7,653 nt of DNA from Opitutia bacterium UBA4654 (GCA_002405555.1 DHMA01000050.1:2952-10604), one strand, 5' to 3'; positions 1 through 6,197 are shown, counted from the stretch's first letter. Numbers and translations: made by a program. Notes: a model not told the origin generated them from the letters alone.

Positions 1-244
1 GCGCCCCGCCCGCGGCGTCGAGAGCCACGATAATCCCGCTCGACTGCGCCATTGCCTCGACCATCAAGACCCCGGGCATAATCGGGTTGTTCGGGAAGTG
101 CCCCCTGAAAAACGGATATTCGGGGTCGAGAAAAAGCCTGCATTCGACGGATTTCCCGCGCTCGTACGACTCCACCGAATCGACGAACAAAAACGGTTCG
201 CGCTGCGGCAGATATTTTTTCACTTCGTCTTTTCCGAGAATCAT
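1..244 (-). CDS. fabZ: 3-hydroxyacyl-ACP dehydratase FabZ (5' part; runs off the left edge)
   Basis: The gene reads leftward from an ATG at 244-242 and stays open for 81 codons to the window edge, so the C-terminal part is missing. Seen: an N-terminal LPQREPFLFVDSV segment (residues 12-24) and a RGHFPNNPIMPGVLMVEAMAQ-type core (residues 47-67). These are the hot-dog-fold signatures of FabZ. His49 (in GHFP) and Glu63 (in VEAMAQ) match the family's catalytic pair. The family dehydrates (3R)-hydroxyacyl-ACP to trans-2-enoyl-ACP in cytoplasmic fatty-acid elongation. The start lies 7 bases after the plsC stop on the same strand, so the two are probably co-transcribed. There is no clear Shine-Dalgarno before the ATG. 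Whether FabZ is free-standing or fused to another domain cannot be seen here. Confidence 0.93.
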   Translation of the reverse strand, partial: MILGKDEVKKYLPQREPFLFVDSVESYERGKSVECRLFLDPEYPFFRGHFPNNPIMPGVLMVEAMAQSSGIIVALDAAGGA

Positions 245-251
245 TGGCGCA

Positions 252-1079
252 TTATCGCCCGCCGCGCCCCGCCGCGCAAGACTTTTCGGCGCGGATTTCC
301 GCCACGCGTTTTGCAATCATGCGCTGGGCGGCGGCGCAAAGCGCGTCGGCGTTGCGGTAGTCGGACGGTTTCAGCACGCCGATTCCCTCGACGGTATACG
401 ACGCCATGCGCGGCGGCAAAAGCCCCTTTTGGTCTTTCGAAAAAAACGGAGAGTCGGCGACGACGCACATCGCCACGACATCGCAGCCGCGCTCGAACGC
501 AAGCTTGAACGCAAGGCTCTTGAATTCGCCGACGCGCCCCGACTTCGAGCGCGAGCCTTCGGGAAAAATCAGGTAGTTTTTGCCCTCGGCAAGCAGGCGT
601 TTCGAGCGTTCGAGCACATGTGAAAGCTCGGCGCGGACGGAGGCGTCGGACGCCGAAGCCCAGCCGATTTCGATGAAGTCGAAGCACTTTACAAGATACC
701 AAATTGCGAGGATTTTCCCGTACTTGTTTTTCAGCAAAACCCCCGCGTCGGGAATGAGCGCGAGCGCGTACATGGGGTCGAGCAGCGTGCCGTGGTTGCA
801 CACGAACACCGCGCCCTTTCGGCGGAAAAGCTCCGCGCCGCGCACGCGCGAAAGCCCCACGAAGCGCAGCGGCGACGCCGCCGTTATGAACATGAAATGC
901 AGAAGCCTGCGCAGACAAAACGACATCGCCGCCGACCGCCTCTTCGCAGGGCAAAACAGCGCAATCGGAAGCGTTGCGACGACGAAAACCGCGTTGCAGA
1001 CGGCGTAGAGAAACGCGCCGAAAGAAATCCAGAATTTCCAGACGGCGGTTTTTGCGGTGGCTGTTGCGCGTTCGAACAT
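252..1079 (-). CDS. plsC: PlsC-family 1-acyl-sn-glycerol-3-phosphate acyltransferase
   Basis: A 275-residue protein of the LPLAT/AGPAT family, which transfers an acyl chain to lysophosphatidic acid at the inner membrane. Seen: a hydrophobic N-terminal anchor (about residues 18-43) and block I NHGTLLD at 95-101 with the HX4D pair His96/Asp101. Block III is FPEGSRSKSG around 172-181, with Glu174 and Arg177. The C-terminus is basic. Length is slightly above the usual ~240-250 because of the N-terminal anchor and tail. The ATG at 1079-1077 is the first in this frame close to the divergent intergenic gap. No good Shine-Dalgarno or promoter is visible on this strand. It directly precedes fabZ, placing it in a lipid synthesis cluster. 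Exact acyl acceptor is inferred from the family; it could be a related lyso-lipid acyltransferase. Confidence 0.9.
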   Translation of the reverse strand: MFERATATAKTAVWKFWISFGAFLYAVCNAVFVVATLPIALFCPAKRRSAAMSFCLRRLLHFMFITAASPLRFVGLSRVRGAELFRRKGAVFVCNHGTLLDPMYALALIPDAGVLLKNKYGKILAIWYLVKCFDFIEIGWASASDASVRAELSHVLERSKRLLAEGKNYLIFPEGSRSKSGRVGEFKSLAFKLAFERGCDVVAMCVVADSPFFSKDQKGLLPPRMASYTVEGIGVLKPSDYRNADALCAAAQRMIAKRVAEIRAEKSCAAGRGGR

Positions 1080-1083
1080 AGTC

Positions 1084-1113
1084 TTGACAAGTCAAACCTA
1101 CGGAAAATATCAT
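1084..1113 (+). promoter_or_regulatory. Promoter of the lipoprotein gene
   Basis: A perfect -35 box TTGACA (1084-1089), an 18-base spacer and a -10 box TATCAT (1108-1113, five of six matches to TATAAT). The expected transcription start is near 1120, only about 8 bases before the ATG at 1128. The -35 is part of a short dyad, TTGAC-AA-GTCAA (1085-1096). The transcript start is inferred. Confidence 0.7.
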
Positions 1114-1127
1114 TTCAACACAATTCT

Positions 1128-1520
1128 ATGAAAAAACCTATTTACATTGCACTGGCGGCACTCGCTCTCGCGGGAGTCGCATTTACGTCGGGCTGCTCCA
1201 CGACGACAAGAAGAACGGGCGAACAAATGGCGCAGGCTGGGCAGACCCAGCTGGCGTTCCAAAACCTCGGCGCGTCGAAAGACTCCGTGCGCGACGCCCT
1301 GCTGACGTCGCTTACCCTCCGCAAGTGGAGCGTGCTCTCGGACGGCGACCCGATTGTCGCGCAAATATCGCACGGCGGGCAGCTCGCGAAAATTTCGGCG
1401 TCGGTCTCCGACGGCGGAATCGTGTTCGAAACAAAAGGCTCGAACATCGACGGCAGCCCGTATGTCCCGATTCGCTATGTGGACATGCTCATGAAGACCG
1501 TCCGCAAAAACCTGAAATAG
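1128..1520 (+). CDS. Small predicted lipoprotein (130 aa), family not recognised
   Basis: The start was set at 1128 because a lipoprotein signal peptide begins there: MKK, a hydrophobic run (residues 5-19), then TSGC with the candidate lipidated Cys23. The frame is open further upstream, but that part overlaps plsC and reads as shadow. The -3 position of the lipobox is Thr rather than Leu, so lipidation is likely but not certain. The mature part has a Ser/Thr/Arg-rich linker, then a small alpha/beta-looking domain (about residues 47-130): a helix before the RKW motif, two strands (PIVAQISHG, AKISASVSDGG) and a C-terminal basic helix (MLMKTVRKNLK). The layout recalls small bacterial lipoproteins with a 'xGWxV ... 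IxAxI' strand pattern, of unknown function. It has its own promoter and terminator and so is probably monocistronic. Confidence 0.75.
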   Translation: MKKPIYIALAALALAGVAFTSGCSTTTRRTGEQMAQAGQTQLAFQNLGASKDSVRDALLTSLTLRKWSVLSDGDPIVAQISHGGQLAKISASVSDGGIVFETKGSNIDGSPYVPIRYVDMLMKTVRKNLK

Positions 1521-1529
1521 GACGAAAAT

Positions 1530-2183
1530 TCACTCTTCGGAATCCGCGGGTTTGCGCCTGCGGATTTTTTTATAGTACACGTTTGCGGCGACATGGAAAA
1601 CCGCGAGCACCGCGACGAGCGCGACGAACGCAGCGTATTTCCTCGCGCCGTCTTCCGACATCGACGACGCAAAAAAATTCATAGCCCCCGCAATCGCCCC
1701 CTGCCCGATTAGATTGACCGACATGTACAGCGCAAAGCCCGTGCGGATTCCCCCCAAAACGGCGTTCTGCGCCCAGTACGGAATTCCGGGGACTACCCTC
1801 ACGGCGAAATTTACGTTGAACATTCCCGCGCCGCAAGGGTCGGAGGCAAAGGGGATTTTTTCGGTAAGTCTGCGCAAAACGGAGTCGGGGAAAAAGAAGC
1901 GTCCGAGCGCGTAGCCTATCGCCGAGCTTACCGCGAGCACCGCAACGCACACGCCCCAGCCGCGCCAGAAGCCGAACGCCGCCCCCGCGAGCAGATAGCA
2001 GAGCGAAAGCGGAAAGCCGAACGCGCAGCCTACCGACATCAGGCAGAAAAACAGAAACGCGCTGTCGGAATGCGCGCGCGCGACGTCGCCGACAAGCGCG
2101 AAAAGTTCGCCCCAGCCGATGATAATTTCGACCGCCGCGACAATCGCTGCCGCCGCGCAAATTTTTAAAATGCCCGCTTTCAT
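1530..2183 (-). CDS. VTT / TVP38-TMEM64 (DedA-like) membrane protein
   Basis: A 217-residue integral membrane protein with the VTT (SNARE-associated, PF09335-type) pattern. Seen: an N-terminal TM (about 5-23); a hydrophobic block with FPLSLCYLLAGAAFGFWRGW (about 57-76); a TM ending in GYALGRFF (90-97). Then come the re-entrant-type segment VRVVPGIPYWAQNAVLGG (128-145) with Arg129 and Pro132, further TMs (about 150-171 and 183-204), and a basic C-terminal tail. Members of this superfamily include lipid scramblases and undecaprenyl-phosphate or metal-related transporters; the substrate cannot be told here. The frame is open to an ATG at 2354, but that version would overlap the divergent ybaK start and adds an unrelated soluble stretch, so the ATG at 2183-2181 (MKAGILK) was chosen. 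The 3' end is 9 bases from the convergent lipoprotein stop. Confidence 0.82.
   Translation of the reverse strand: MKAGILKICAAAAIVAAVEIIIGWGELFALVGDVARAHSDSAFLFFCLMSVGCAFGFPLSLCYLLAGAAFGFWRGWGVCVAVLAVSSAIGYALGRFFFPDSVLRRLTEKIPFASDPCGAGMFNVNFAVRVVPGIPYWAQNAVLGGIRTGFALYMSVNLIGQGAIAGAMNFFASSMSEDGARKYAAFVALVAVLAVFHVAANVYYKKIRRRKPADSEE
1541..1571 (+). terminator. Rho-independent terminator of the lipoprotein gene
   Basis: Arms 1541-1550 and 1557-1566 form a 10-bp stem (one G-U pair) around the loop TTTGCG. The T run covers 1565-1571. It begins 20 bases after the lipoprotein stop and lies entirely within the 3' coding end of the opposing VTT gene, where the same bases encode its basic C-terminal tail. 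Confidence 0.8.
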
Positions 2184-2190
2184 TCGAAAC

Positions 2191-2208
2191 GCCGCGCCCG
2201 TGCGCGGC
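2191..2208. promoter_or_regulatory. Perfect GC-rich hairpin 7 bases before the VTT gene start
   Basis: GCCGCGC (2191-2197), loop CCGT, GCGCGGC (2202-2208): seven uninterrupted G-C pairs. On the minus strand it lies in the leader of the VTT gene, ending 7 bases before its ATG, where a ribosome-binding site would be. No T run follows on either strand, so it is not an intrinsic terminator. It could be a translation-blocking stem or a symmetric protein-binding site; its role is not known. Confidence 0.45.
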
Positions 2209-2253
2209 AAAACAAAAGACAAAGCGCGCGACGCCGCGAACGCAACAAGATTT

Positions 2254-2284
2254 TTGTTTCTTTTGAAAAAAATCGTGCGATAAT
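2254..2284 (+). promoter_or_regulatory. Probable ybaK promoter
   Basis: The -10 is GATAAT (2279-2284, five of six matches). The -35 is poor: TTGTTT at 2254-2259 with a 19-base spacer is the best fit. Only 7 bases separate the -10 from the ATG at 2292, so the transcript would start at or next to the start codon (leaderless). No Shine-Dalgarno is present. Confidence 0.5.
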
Positions 2285-2291
2285 CCGCGCC

Positions 2292-2765
2292 ATGAACGAA
2301 AAGACGAATGTCGTAAGAATTTTGGAACGCGCAAAAATAGATTTCGCGTTCCACACGTATTCAACTACGGGCGCGATTAGCGGCGTAGAAGTGGCGAAAG
2401 CCATCGGCAAAGACTGCTCGCGCGTGTTCAAGACGCTCGCGACGGTCGGGAAGTCGAAGCGCAATTTCGTATTCGTCATTCCCGTGGCGAAAGAGCTTGA
2501 CCTCAAAAAGGCGGCGGCGGCGGTCGGCGAAAAATCGGTCGAAATGCTCAAACAGAAAGACCTTCTGCCCACAACGGGCTACGTCCACGGGGGCTGTTCG
2601 CCAATCGGCATGAAAAAGCAGTTCGAGACGGTCTTCGACGCCAGCGCGGAGGCTTGCGAAACGATAGTTTTCAGCGCGGGGAAAATAGGCTACCAAGTGG
2701 AGCTTCCGCTGGCGTCGCTTTCAAAGGTGCTGAAATACAAAACGGCGGACATCACGACGGACTGA
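2292..2765 (+). CDS. ybaK: YbaK/EbsC-family Cys-tRNA(Pro) deacylase
   Basis: A 157-residue cytoplasmic protein of the YbaK group of aminoacyl-tRNA editing domains, which hydrolyse Cys mischarged on tRNA(Pro) by ProRS. Seen: SRVFKTL (43-49), whose Lys47 corresponds to the family's key lysine. Then FVFVIPVAKELDLKKAAAAVG (59-79), the signature TGYVHGGCSPIGMKK (95-109) and SAGKIGYQVEL (128-138). Length is normal for the stand-alone enzyme (~155-160). The ATG at 2292 is preceded directly by a -10 box. It appears to be a single-gene unit, divergent from the VTT gene and closed by the terminator at 2781-2827. The superfamily also holds other editing enzymes (for example ProXp-ala), but these motifs fit YbaK best. 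Confidence 0.92.
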   Translation: MNEKTNVVRILERAKIDFAFHTYSTTGAISGVEVAKAIGKDCSRVFKTLATVGKSKRNFVFVIPVAKELDLKKAAAAVGEKSVEMLKQKDLLPTTGYVHGGCSPIGMKKQFETVFDASAEACETIVFSAGKIGYQVELPLASLSKVLKYKTADITTD

Positions 2766-2780
2766 AACTCCGCGCCCCGC

Positions 2781-2827
2781 AAAAAAAACGCCGTTCGGAA
2801 TGTTCCGCGCGGCGTTTTGCGTTTTTT
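2781..2827. terminator. Bidirectional intrinsic terminator between ybaK and the DUF4328 gene
   Basis: Stem arms AAAACGCCG (2785-2793) and CGGCGTTTT (2810-2818), with an inner CGGA/TCCG helix around ATGT and a small internal loop. Plus-strand T runs are 2815-2818 and 2822-2827. On the minus strand the A run 2781-2788 becomes eight Ts. It starts 16 bases after the ybaK stop and ends 17 bases before the DUF4328 stop, so it can serve both convergent genes. Confidence 0.85.
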
Positions 2828-2843
2828 GAAAAAGGGAGGGAGT

Positions 2844-3497
2844 TTAGGCTTTCGGAGAGTCGGGCAGAACCTCGAGATCGGCGTCGGCGACGGTTTCGCA
2901 ACCCGCGGCGAGGGCGTCGAGTTTTGCCGTCTGCAAGTCGGTAATTTTCGAAACAAGCTTTACGGACAGAACGCAGTAGGCAATACCGAAAGCAAACCCT
3001 GCGAACGACGGAATGAAATTCATAAGCAGGAACATCGCCCACCACCATTTTACGAGCTTCATGGCGTCGTCGGGCGCGTTGTAGGGCTTTGAATTTGTGG
3101 CGAACAAAATCTGCTTCATTGCGATGTAGGGCATGAAATAGTTTAAAATCGGGATAAGATTCCACGCGACAGTCCACGCGGGCGTCATCATGAAGGTCTT
3201 TTTGCCCGTTTTTGCGTTGTCAATAAAGCCGTCTTTGTTGAACAGGAACTTGTTTTTTGCGGCGGCGTGCAGCCACATCAGGTAGAACACGGCGCAGCAA
3301 AGCAAAACCGCGGCGAACGCGAGCATTCCAACGCCCGCAACGACAGCCAGCGCGGGCTGTTCGGTCATGAGGTTGACGAGCAGTACGCAGGGAATGGCGA
3401 CGGCATAGAGCGCGGCGCTTGCCCACAGCAGTTTTATTGTCCAGTTTGCCCTGAACGAAAGTTTCGATTTGGAGTCGGAGAATTCTTTTTTGTCCAT
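2844..3497 (-). CDS. DUF4328-type four-helix membrane protein
   Basis: A 217-residue inner-membrane protein. Seen: TM helices at about 21-43, 49-74, 108-125 and 148-173. The DUF4328 hallmarks are present: MWLHAAAKN at 74-82 (family: W-L-x-R-A-x-x-N) and TPAWTVAWNLIPILNYFMPYIAMKQI at 105-130 (family: SPGWAVGWWFIPIxNLWxPY). A lysine-rich N-terminus and an acidic C-terminal tail (about residues 195-217) flank the membrane part. The function of this family is unknown. The ATG at 3497 was chosen over an in-frame ATG at 3587. The later start removes a hydrophilic extension lying over the promoter region and places the -10 box just upstream. It is divergent from phoA and ends at the shared bidirectional terminator. 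Confidence 0.8.
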   Translation of the reverse strand: MDKKEFSDSKSKLSFRANWTIKLLWASAALYAVAIPCVLLVNLMTEQPALAVVAGVGMLAFAAVLLCCAVFYLMWLHAAAKNKFLFNKDGFIDNAKTGKKTFMMTPAWTVAWNLIPILNYFMPYIAMKQILFATNSKPYNAPDDAMKLVKWWWAMFLLMNFIPSFAGFAFGIAYCVLSVKLVSKITDLQTAKLDALAAGCETVADADLEVLPDSPKA

Positions 3498-3503
3498 AAT
3501 GAA

Positions 3504-3533
3504 ATTATGCAAAAAACGTCTGCGAATTGTCAA
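3504..3533 (-). promoter_or_regulatory. Promoter of the DUF4328 gene
   Basis: Read on the minus strand: a perfect -35 TTGACA (3533-3528), an 18-base spacer and a -10 CATAAT (3509-3504, five of six matches). Six bases separate the -10 from the ATG at 3497-3495, so transcription should begin at or beside the A of the start codon (leaderless). No Shine-Dalgarno is visible. Confidence 0.7.
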
Positions 3534-3555
3534 ATATATCCAAAAAAAATTTGAC
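3529..3555. repeat. Inverted repeat linking the two divergent -35 boxes
   Basis: GTCAAAT (3529-3535) and ATTTGAC (3549-3555) are perfect 7-bp inverted arms around a 13-base A/T-rich centre. Each arm contains the -35 box of one of the divergent promoters. The symmetry may simply arise from two opposed -35 boxes, or it may be an operator for both genes. Confidence 0.5.
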
Positions 3556-3579
3556 GAGCGAGGATTAGGGCGGTAGATT
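3551..3579 (+). promoter_or_regulatory. Probable phoA promoter
   Basis: -35 TTGACG (3551-3556, five of six), a 17-base spacer and -10 TAGATT (3574-3579, four of six). The expected start near 3586 leaves a leader of about 18 bases with a weak AAGG (3590-3593) before the ATG at 3604. No canonical Pho box (paired CTGTCAT-type repeats) is seen, so phosphate control is not supported by the sequence. Confidence 0.55.
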
Positions 3580-3603
3580 TTTTGCATATAAGGCTAATAT
3601 ATC

Positions 3604-5001
3604 ATGGGTAAATACATAAAGACGTTCTCCGCGCTCTGCGCGGCGGTTTTAACTGCGCTTTCGGCGGTCGCGGCGCAACAGCGCACGCCGAATCCCGTAA
3701 AATACGTTTTCCTTTTCATCGGCGACGGCATGTCGATTCCCCAGCGCATGATGACGGAGGAATTCCTCAGGCTCAACAACAGGGAGGGACTTCTCATCAA
3801 CGCGCTCCCCAACAACGCAATCACGTACACGCGCTCGGCAAACTCTTTTATTACCGACTCCGCCGCAAGCGGCACGGCGATTGCATGCGGAACGAAAACA
3901 GACAACGGGAAAATCGGCGTAAACCCGAAGGGCGAAAAGCTCGAATCGGTGGCGTACGCGGCTAAAAAGGCGGGAAAGAAAGTCGGGATAATCACGAGCG
4001 TTACAATCAACCACGCCACCCCCGCGGCGTTCTACGCCCACAACGACAGCCGCGGCAACTACTACGAAATCGCCCTCGACATGCTCTCGTCGGGCTTCGA
4101 CTTTTTCGGCGGCGGCGGCGTCAACAAAAACGACGACAAAAAATCCAAATCCTACAAGGGCGACATCTACGCGCTTGCGCAAAAAGACGGCTGGCGCGTC
4201 TTCCGCAAGGGAACGCCCGAACAGCTTGCGACGCTCAAAAACGGCGACGAAAAGCTCATGTTCTTCGCGGCGGGCAAGGCGCTGCCCTATGCAATTGACG
4301 ACGATTCGGGCGCGAGAATCGCCGAAATCACCCAAAAGGCGATTGAGGTTCTCGACAACCCCAAGGGCTTTTTCATGATGGTTGAGGGCGGCAAGATTGA
4401 CTGGATGTGCCACGCAAACGACGCCGCCACGGTTCTGCGCGAAGTCGTCGATTTCGACAAGGCGGTGCGCGTAGCCTACGAATTCGCAAAAAAGCACCCC
4501 TCCGAAACCCTGATTGTCGTTACGGGCGACCACGAAACCGGCGGGCTTACCCTCGGCTTTGCGGGCACGGGATACAACTCTTACATAAACCTGCTCGACA
4601 ACCAGAAGTGCTCGCGCGAGCAGTTCGCGAAAATGCTCTCCGACGCAAGAAAGCAAAACGAAAAGCTCTCGCTCGACGACGTAAAGCCGCTCATCACAAA
4701 GTGGCTCGGACTGAAATTCGATGGCGACCCGAAAGCGGACAGGCTTGTGGTAAACGCCGCGGAGCTTGAATCTCTGCAAAGGTCTTTCGCCGACACGCTC
4801 GCGAAAAGCCCAAAGGACGCCGACAAATTCGGACGCGCCGCGACGATGGTTCTCGACAACAAGTCGGCGGTGGCGTGGACTTCGGGCGCGCACACGGCTC
4901 TGCCCGTAAGCACGACGTCGTTCGGCTCGCAGTCGGAAATCTTCAACGGAACTATCGACAACACGGACATCTCGAAGCTGCTGAAAGAAGCGGTCAAATA
5001 A
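3604..5001 (+). CDS. phoA: Exported alkaline phosphatase (PhoA family)
   Basis: A 465-residue periplasmic phosphomonoesterase, close to the length of E. coli PhoA. Seen: a Sec signal peptide (residues 1-24, basic n-region, probable cut after AVAA). Metal ligand Asp41 lies in FIGDGMS. The nucleophile Ser86 lies in TDSAASGTA with Asp85. His137 and Thr139 lie in NHATPAAFYAH, and the phosphate-binding Arg150 follows. Glu261, Asp266 and His270 lie in VEGGKIDWMCH, Asp309 and His310 in TGDHETGG, and His430 in SGAHT. All residues of the two-zinc centre and the nucleophile are present, so it should be active. At the E. coli Asp153 and Lys328 positions it carries His137 and Trp267, a known variant of the third metal site. 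The stop is joined without a gap to the YibE/F gene. No other nearby gene concerns phosphate uptake. Confidence 0.95.
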   Translation: MGKYIKTFSALCAAVLTALSAVAAQQRTPNPVKYVFLFIGDGMSIPQRMMTEEFLRLNNREGLLINALPNNAITYTRSANSFITDSAASGTAIACGTKTDNGKIGVNPKGEKLESVAYAAKKAGKKVGIITSVTINHATPAAFYAHNDSRGNYYEIALDMLSSGFDFFGGGGVNKNDDKKSKSYKGDIYALAQKDGWRVFRKGTPEQLATLKNGDEKLMFFAAGKALPYAIDDDSGARIAEITQKAIEVLDNPKGFFMMVEGGKIDWMCHANDAATVLREVVDFDKAVRVAYEFAKKHPSETLIVVTGDHETGGLTLGFAGTGYNSYINLLDNQKCSREQFAKMLSDARKQNEKLSLDDVKPLITKWLGLKFDGDPKADRLVVNAAELESLQRSFADTLAKSPKDADKFGRAATMVLDNKSAVAWTSGAHTALPVSTTSFGSQSEIFNGTIDNTDISKLLKEAVK

Positions 5002-6126
5002 ATGGCGTCCGCAAAAAAAGACATTCTGATGTCGTTAATTTTCGCCGTGCTCTGCGCGGCGATTTTTATGTTGCCGTCGGCCGAACGCGAAAGCGAGGGC
5101 ACGAAGGAAAGAGCCGTCGTGCTTTCGGTGGACAACGCGAACATCATGTCGGTCGGGCTTCTCAAACAGGGCGAGCAGAAGCTTGAAGTGGAGGTGCAAA
5201 GCGGAAAATTCAAGGGCGAAAAGTTCGCGGCGATGAACGTGTTGCGCGCGCAGATGGACCTCGACAAAATCTTCGAAGCCGGCGACGAGGCCCTTGTGGG
5301 AATCCCCCACGGAGCGACGCCGCAGGGCACTACAATCAACGCGCAGGACCACTACCGCACGGGCTGGACTTTTGCGCTCTTGGGAATTTTCGCGCTGCTG
5401 CTGTTCGCGTATGCGGGCGCAATCGGCGTGAAGGCGGTGCTCTCTTTCGTGTTTTCGTGCGCGGTCATCTGGAAGATTGTAGTTCCCCTTTGTCTGCGCG
5501 GGGCAAGCCCCATTGCGGTGTGTCTCGGCGCGGTCTGCGTGCTGTCGGCGGCGATAATTTTCCTTGTGGGCGGGCTTACGCGCAAGGGGTTTGCGGCGTT
5601 CGCGGGAACGGTGTCGGGGGTGCTGGCAAGCTGCATCACGGGCTGGATTTTCGCGGGGCTTTTCAAAATCAACGGCGCGGTGATGCCGTACTCGCAGGCG
5701 CTGCTCTATTCGGGCTACGAATTTCTGAGCCTGCCCGACATCTACATAGGGGCGATTTTCCTTTCGTCGTCGGGCGCGGTGATGGATTTGAGCATGGACG
5801 TTGCGGCGGGCATGGACGAGCTTCTGCGCCGCAATCCGAATCTTTCGCGGAAAAAACTGATGGAATCGGGCTTCCGAATCGGGAGGGTAGTTGTGGGCAC
5901 GATGACGACGACGCTGCTGCTCGCCTATTCGGGCGGCTACCTTACGCTGATGATGACGTTTTCGGCGCAGGGCGTTTCGCCGACGGATTTCATAAACAAT
6001 CCGTACGTGGCAAGCGAGTGCGTCAAGACGCTTGTAGGTTCGTTCGGGCTTGTGCTCGTTGCGCCGTTTACGGCAATAGCGGGCGCGTTCATTCTCAAAG
6101 CCGACGCCCGCGGAAGCGGCGCGTAG
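5002..6126 (+). CDS. YibE/F-family multi-pass membrane protein
   Basis: A 374-residue inner-membrane protein of the YibE/F family (PF07907-type), function unknown. Seen: an N-terminal TM (about 9-25) and a soluble, probably periplasmic domain (about 26-120) with strand-rich VEVQSGKFKGE and FEAGDEALV motifs. Then about seven TMs follow: 122-140, 144-165, 171-191, 196-221, 245-268, 296-322 and 341-365. Family signatures are GGLTRKG (190-196), SGAVMDLSMDVAAGMDEL (257-274) and GRVVVGTMTTTLLLAYSGG (294-312). The ATG directly follows the phoA TAA, so translation is probably coupled. A GAAAGAAG run inside the phoA end is the only ribosome-binding candidate. The pairing suggests a shared condition or substrate, but this is inference. 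No terminator is evident after 6126. Confidence 0.88.
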   Translation: MASAKKDILMSLIFAVLCAAIFMLPSAERESEGTKERAVVLSVDNANIMSVGLLKQGEQKLEVEVQSGKFKGEKFAAMNVLRAQMDLDKIFEAGDEALVGIPHGATPQGTTINAQDHYRTGWTFALLGIFALLLFAYAGAIGVKAVLSFVFSCAVIWKIVVPLCLRGASPIAVCLGAVCVLSAAIIFLVGGLTRKGFAAFAGTVSGVLASCITGWIFAGLFKINGAVMPYSQALLYSGYEFLSLPDIYIGAIFLSSSGAVMDLSMDVAAGMDELLRRNPNLSRKKLMESGFRIGRVVVGTMTTTLLLAYSGGYLTLMMTFSAQGVSPTDFINNPYVASECVKTLVGSFGLVLVAPFTAIAGAFILKADARGSGA

Positions 6127-6161
6127 CCCGCGCGGTTTCCGTTTTCGACGCCGCTCCTAAT

Positions 6162-6197
6162 TGCTTTACTTGCGGGCAAAATTCTGAAATGCTTTAC
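6162..6197 (+). repeat. Short direct repeat upstream of apbE
   Basis: TGCTTTAC occurs at 6162-6169 and again at 6190-6197, 28 bases apart, within the 82-base gap before apbE. The spacing is somewhat under three helical turns. It could be a pair of activator sites or coincidence. No convincing promoter is seen here, so apbE may be read from the phoA operon. Confidence 0.3.

Noticed and set aside
241..1113. A 290-codon minus-strand frame overlapping plsC
   Set aside because: It is an Arg-rich translation of the plsC gene in another frame. PlsC has both catalytic motifs, and this frame has none.
2184..2354. A longer VTT protein starting at an ATG at 2354
   Set aside because: The extra 57 residues lie over the ybaK start and promoter and resemble no VTT N-terminus. 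The family's first TM begins right after the ATG at 2183.
3498..3587. A longer DUF4328 protein starting at 3587
   Set aside because: It would cross the TTGACA / CATAAT promoter and the divergent phoA promoter. The added residues do not fit the family.
3528..3603. Pho box upstream of phoA
   Set aside because: One TGTCA-like match is present, but there is no second copy at the 11-base spacing of a PhoB site, so phosphate control cannot be claimed.
3649..4893. A 414-codon open frame on the minus strand, antisense to phoA
   Set aside because: It is an exact shadow of a strongly supported alkaline phosphatase. It has the Arg/Val/Phe-rich look of GC-driven antisense frames, with no recognisable motif and no start signal.
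6126..6177. GCCCGC / GCGGGC arms after the YibE/F gene as a terminator
   Set aside because: The arms are 6 bp with a 40-base loop and no T run follows. This is weak pairing expected in GC-rich DNA.
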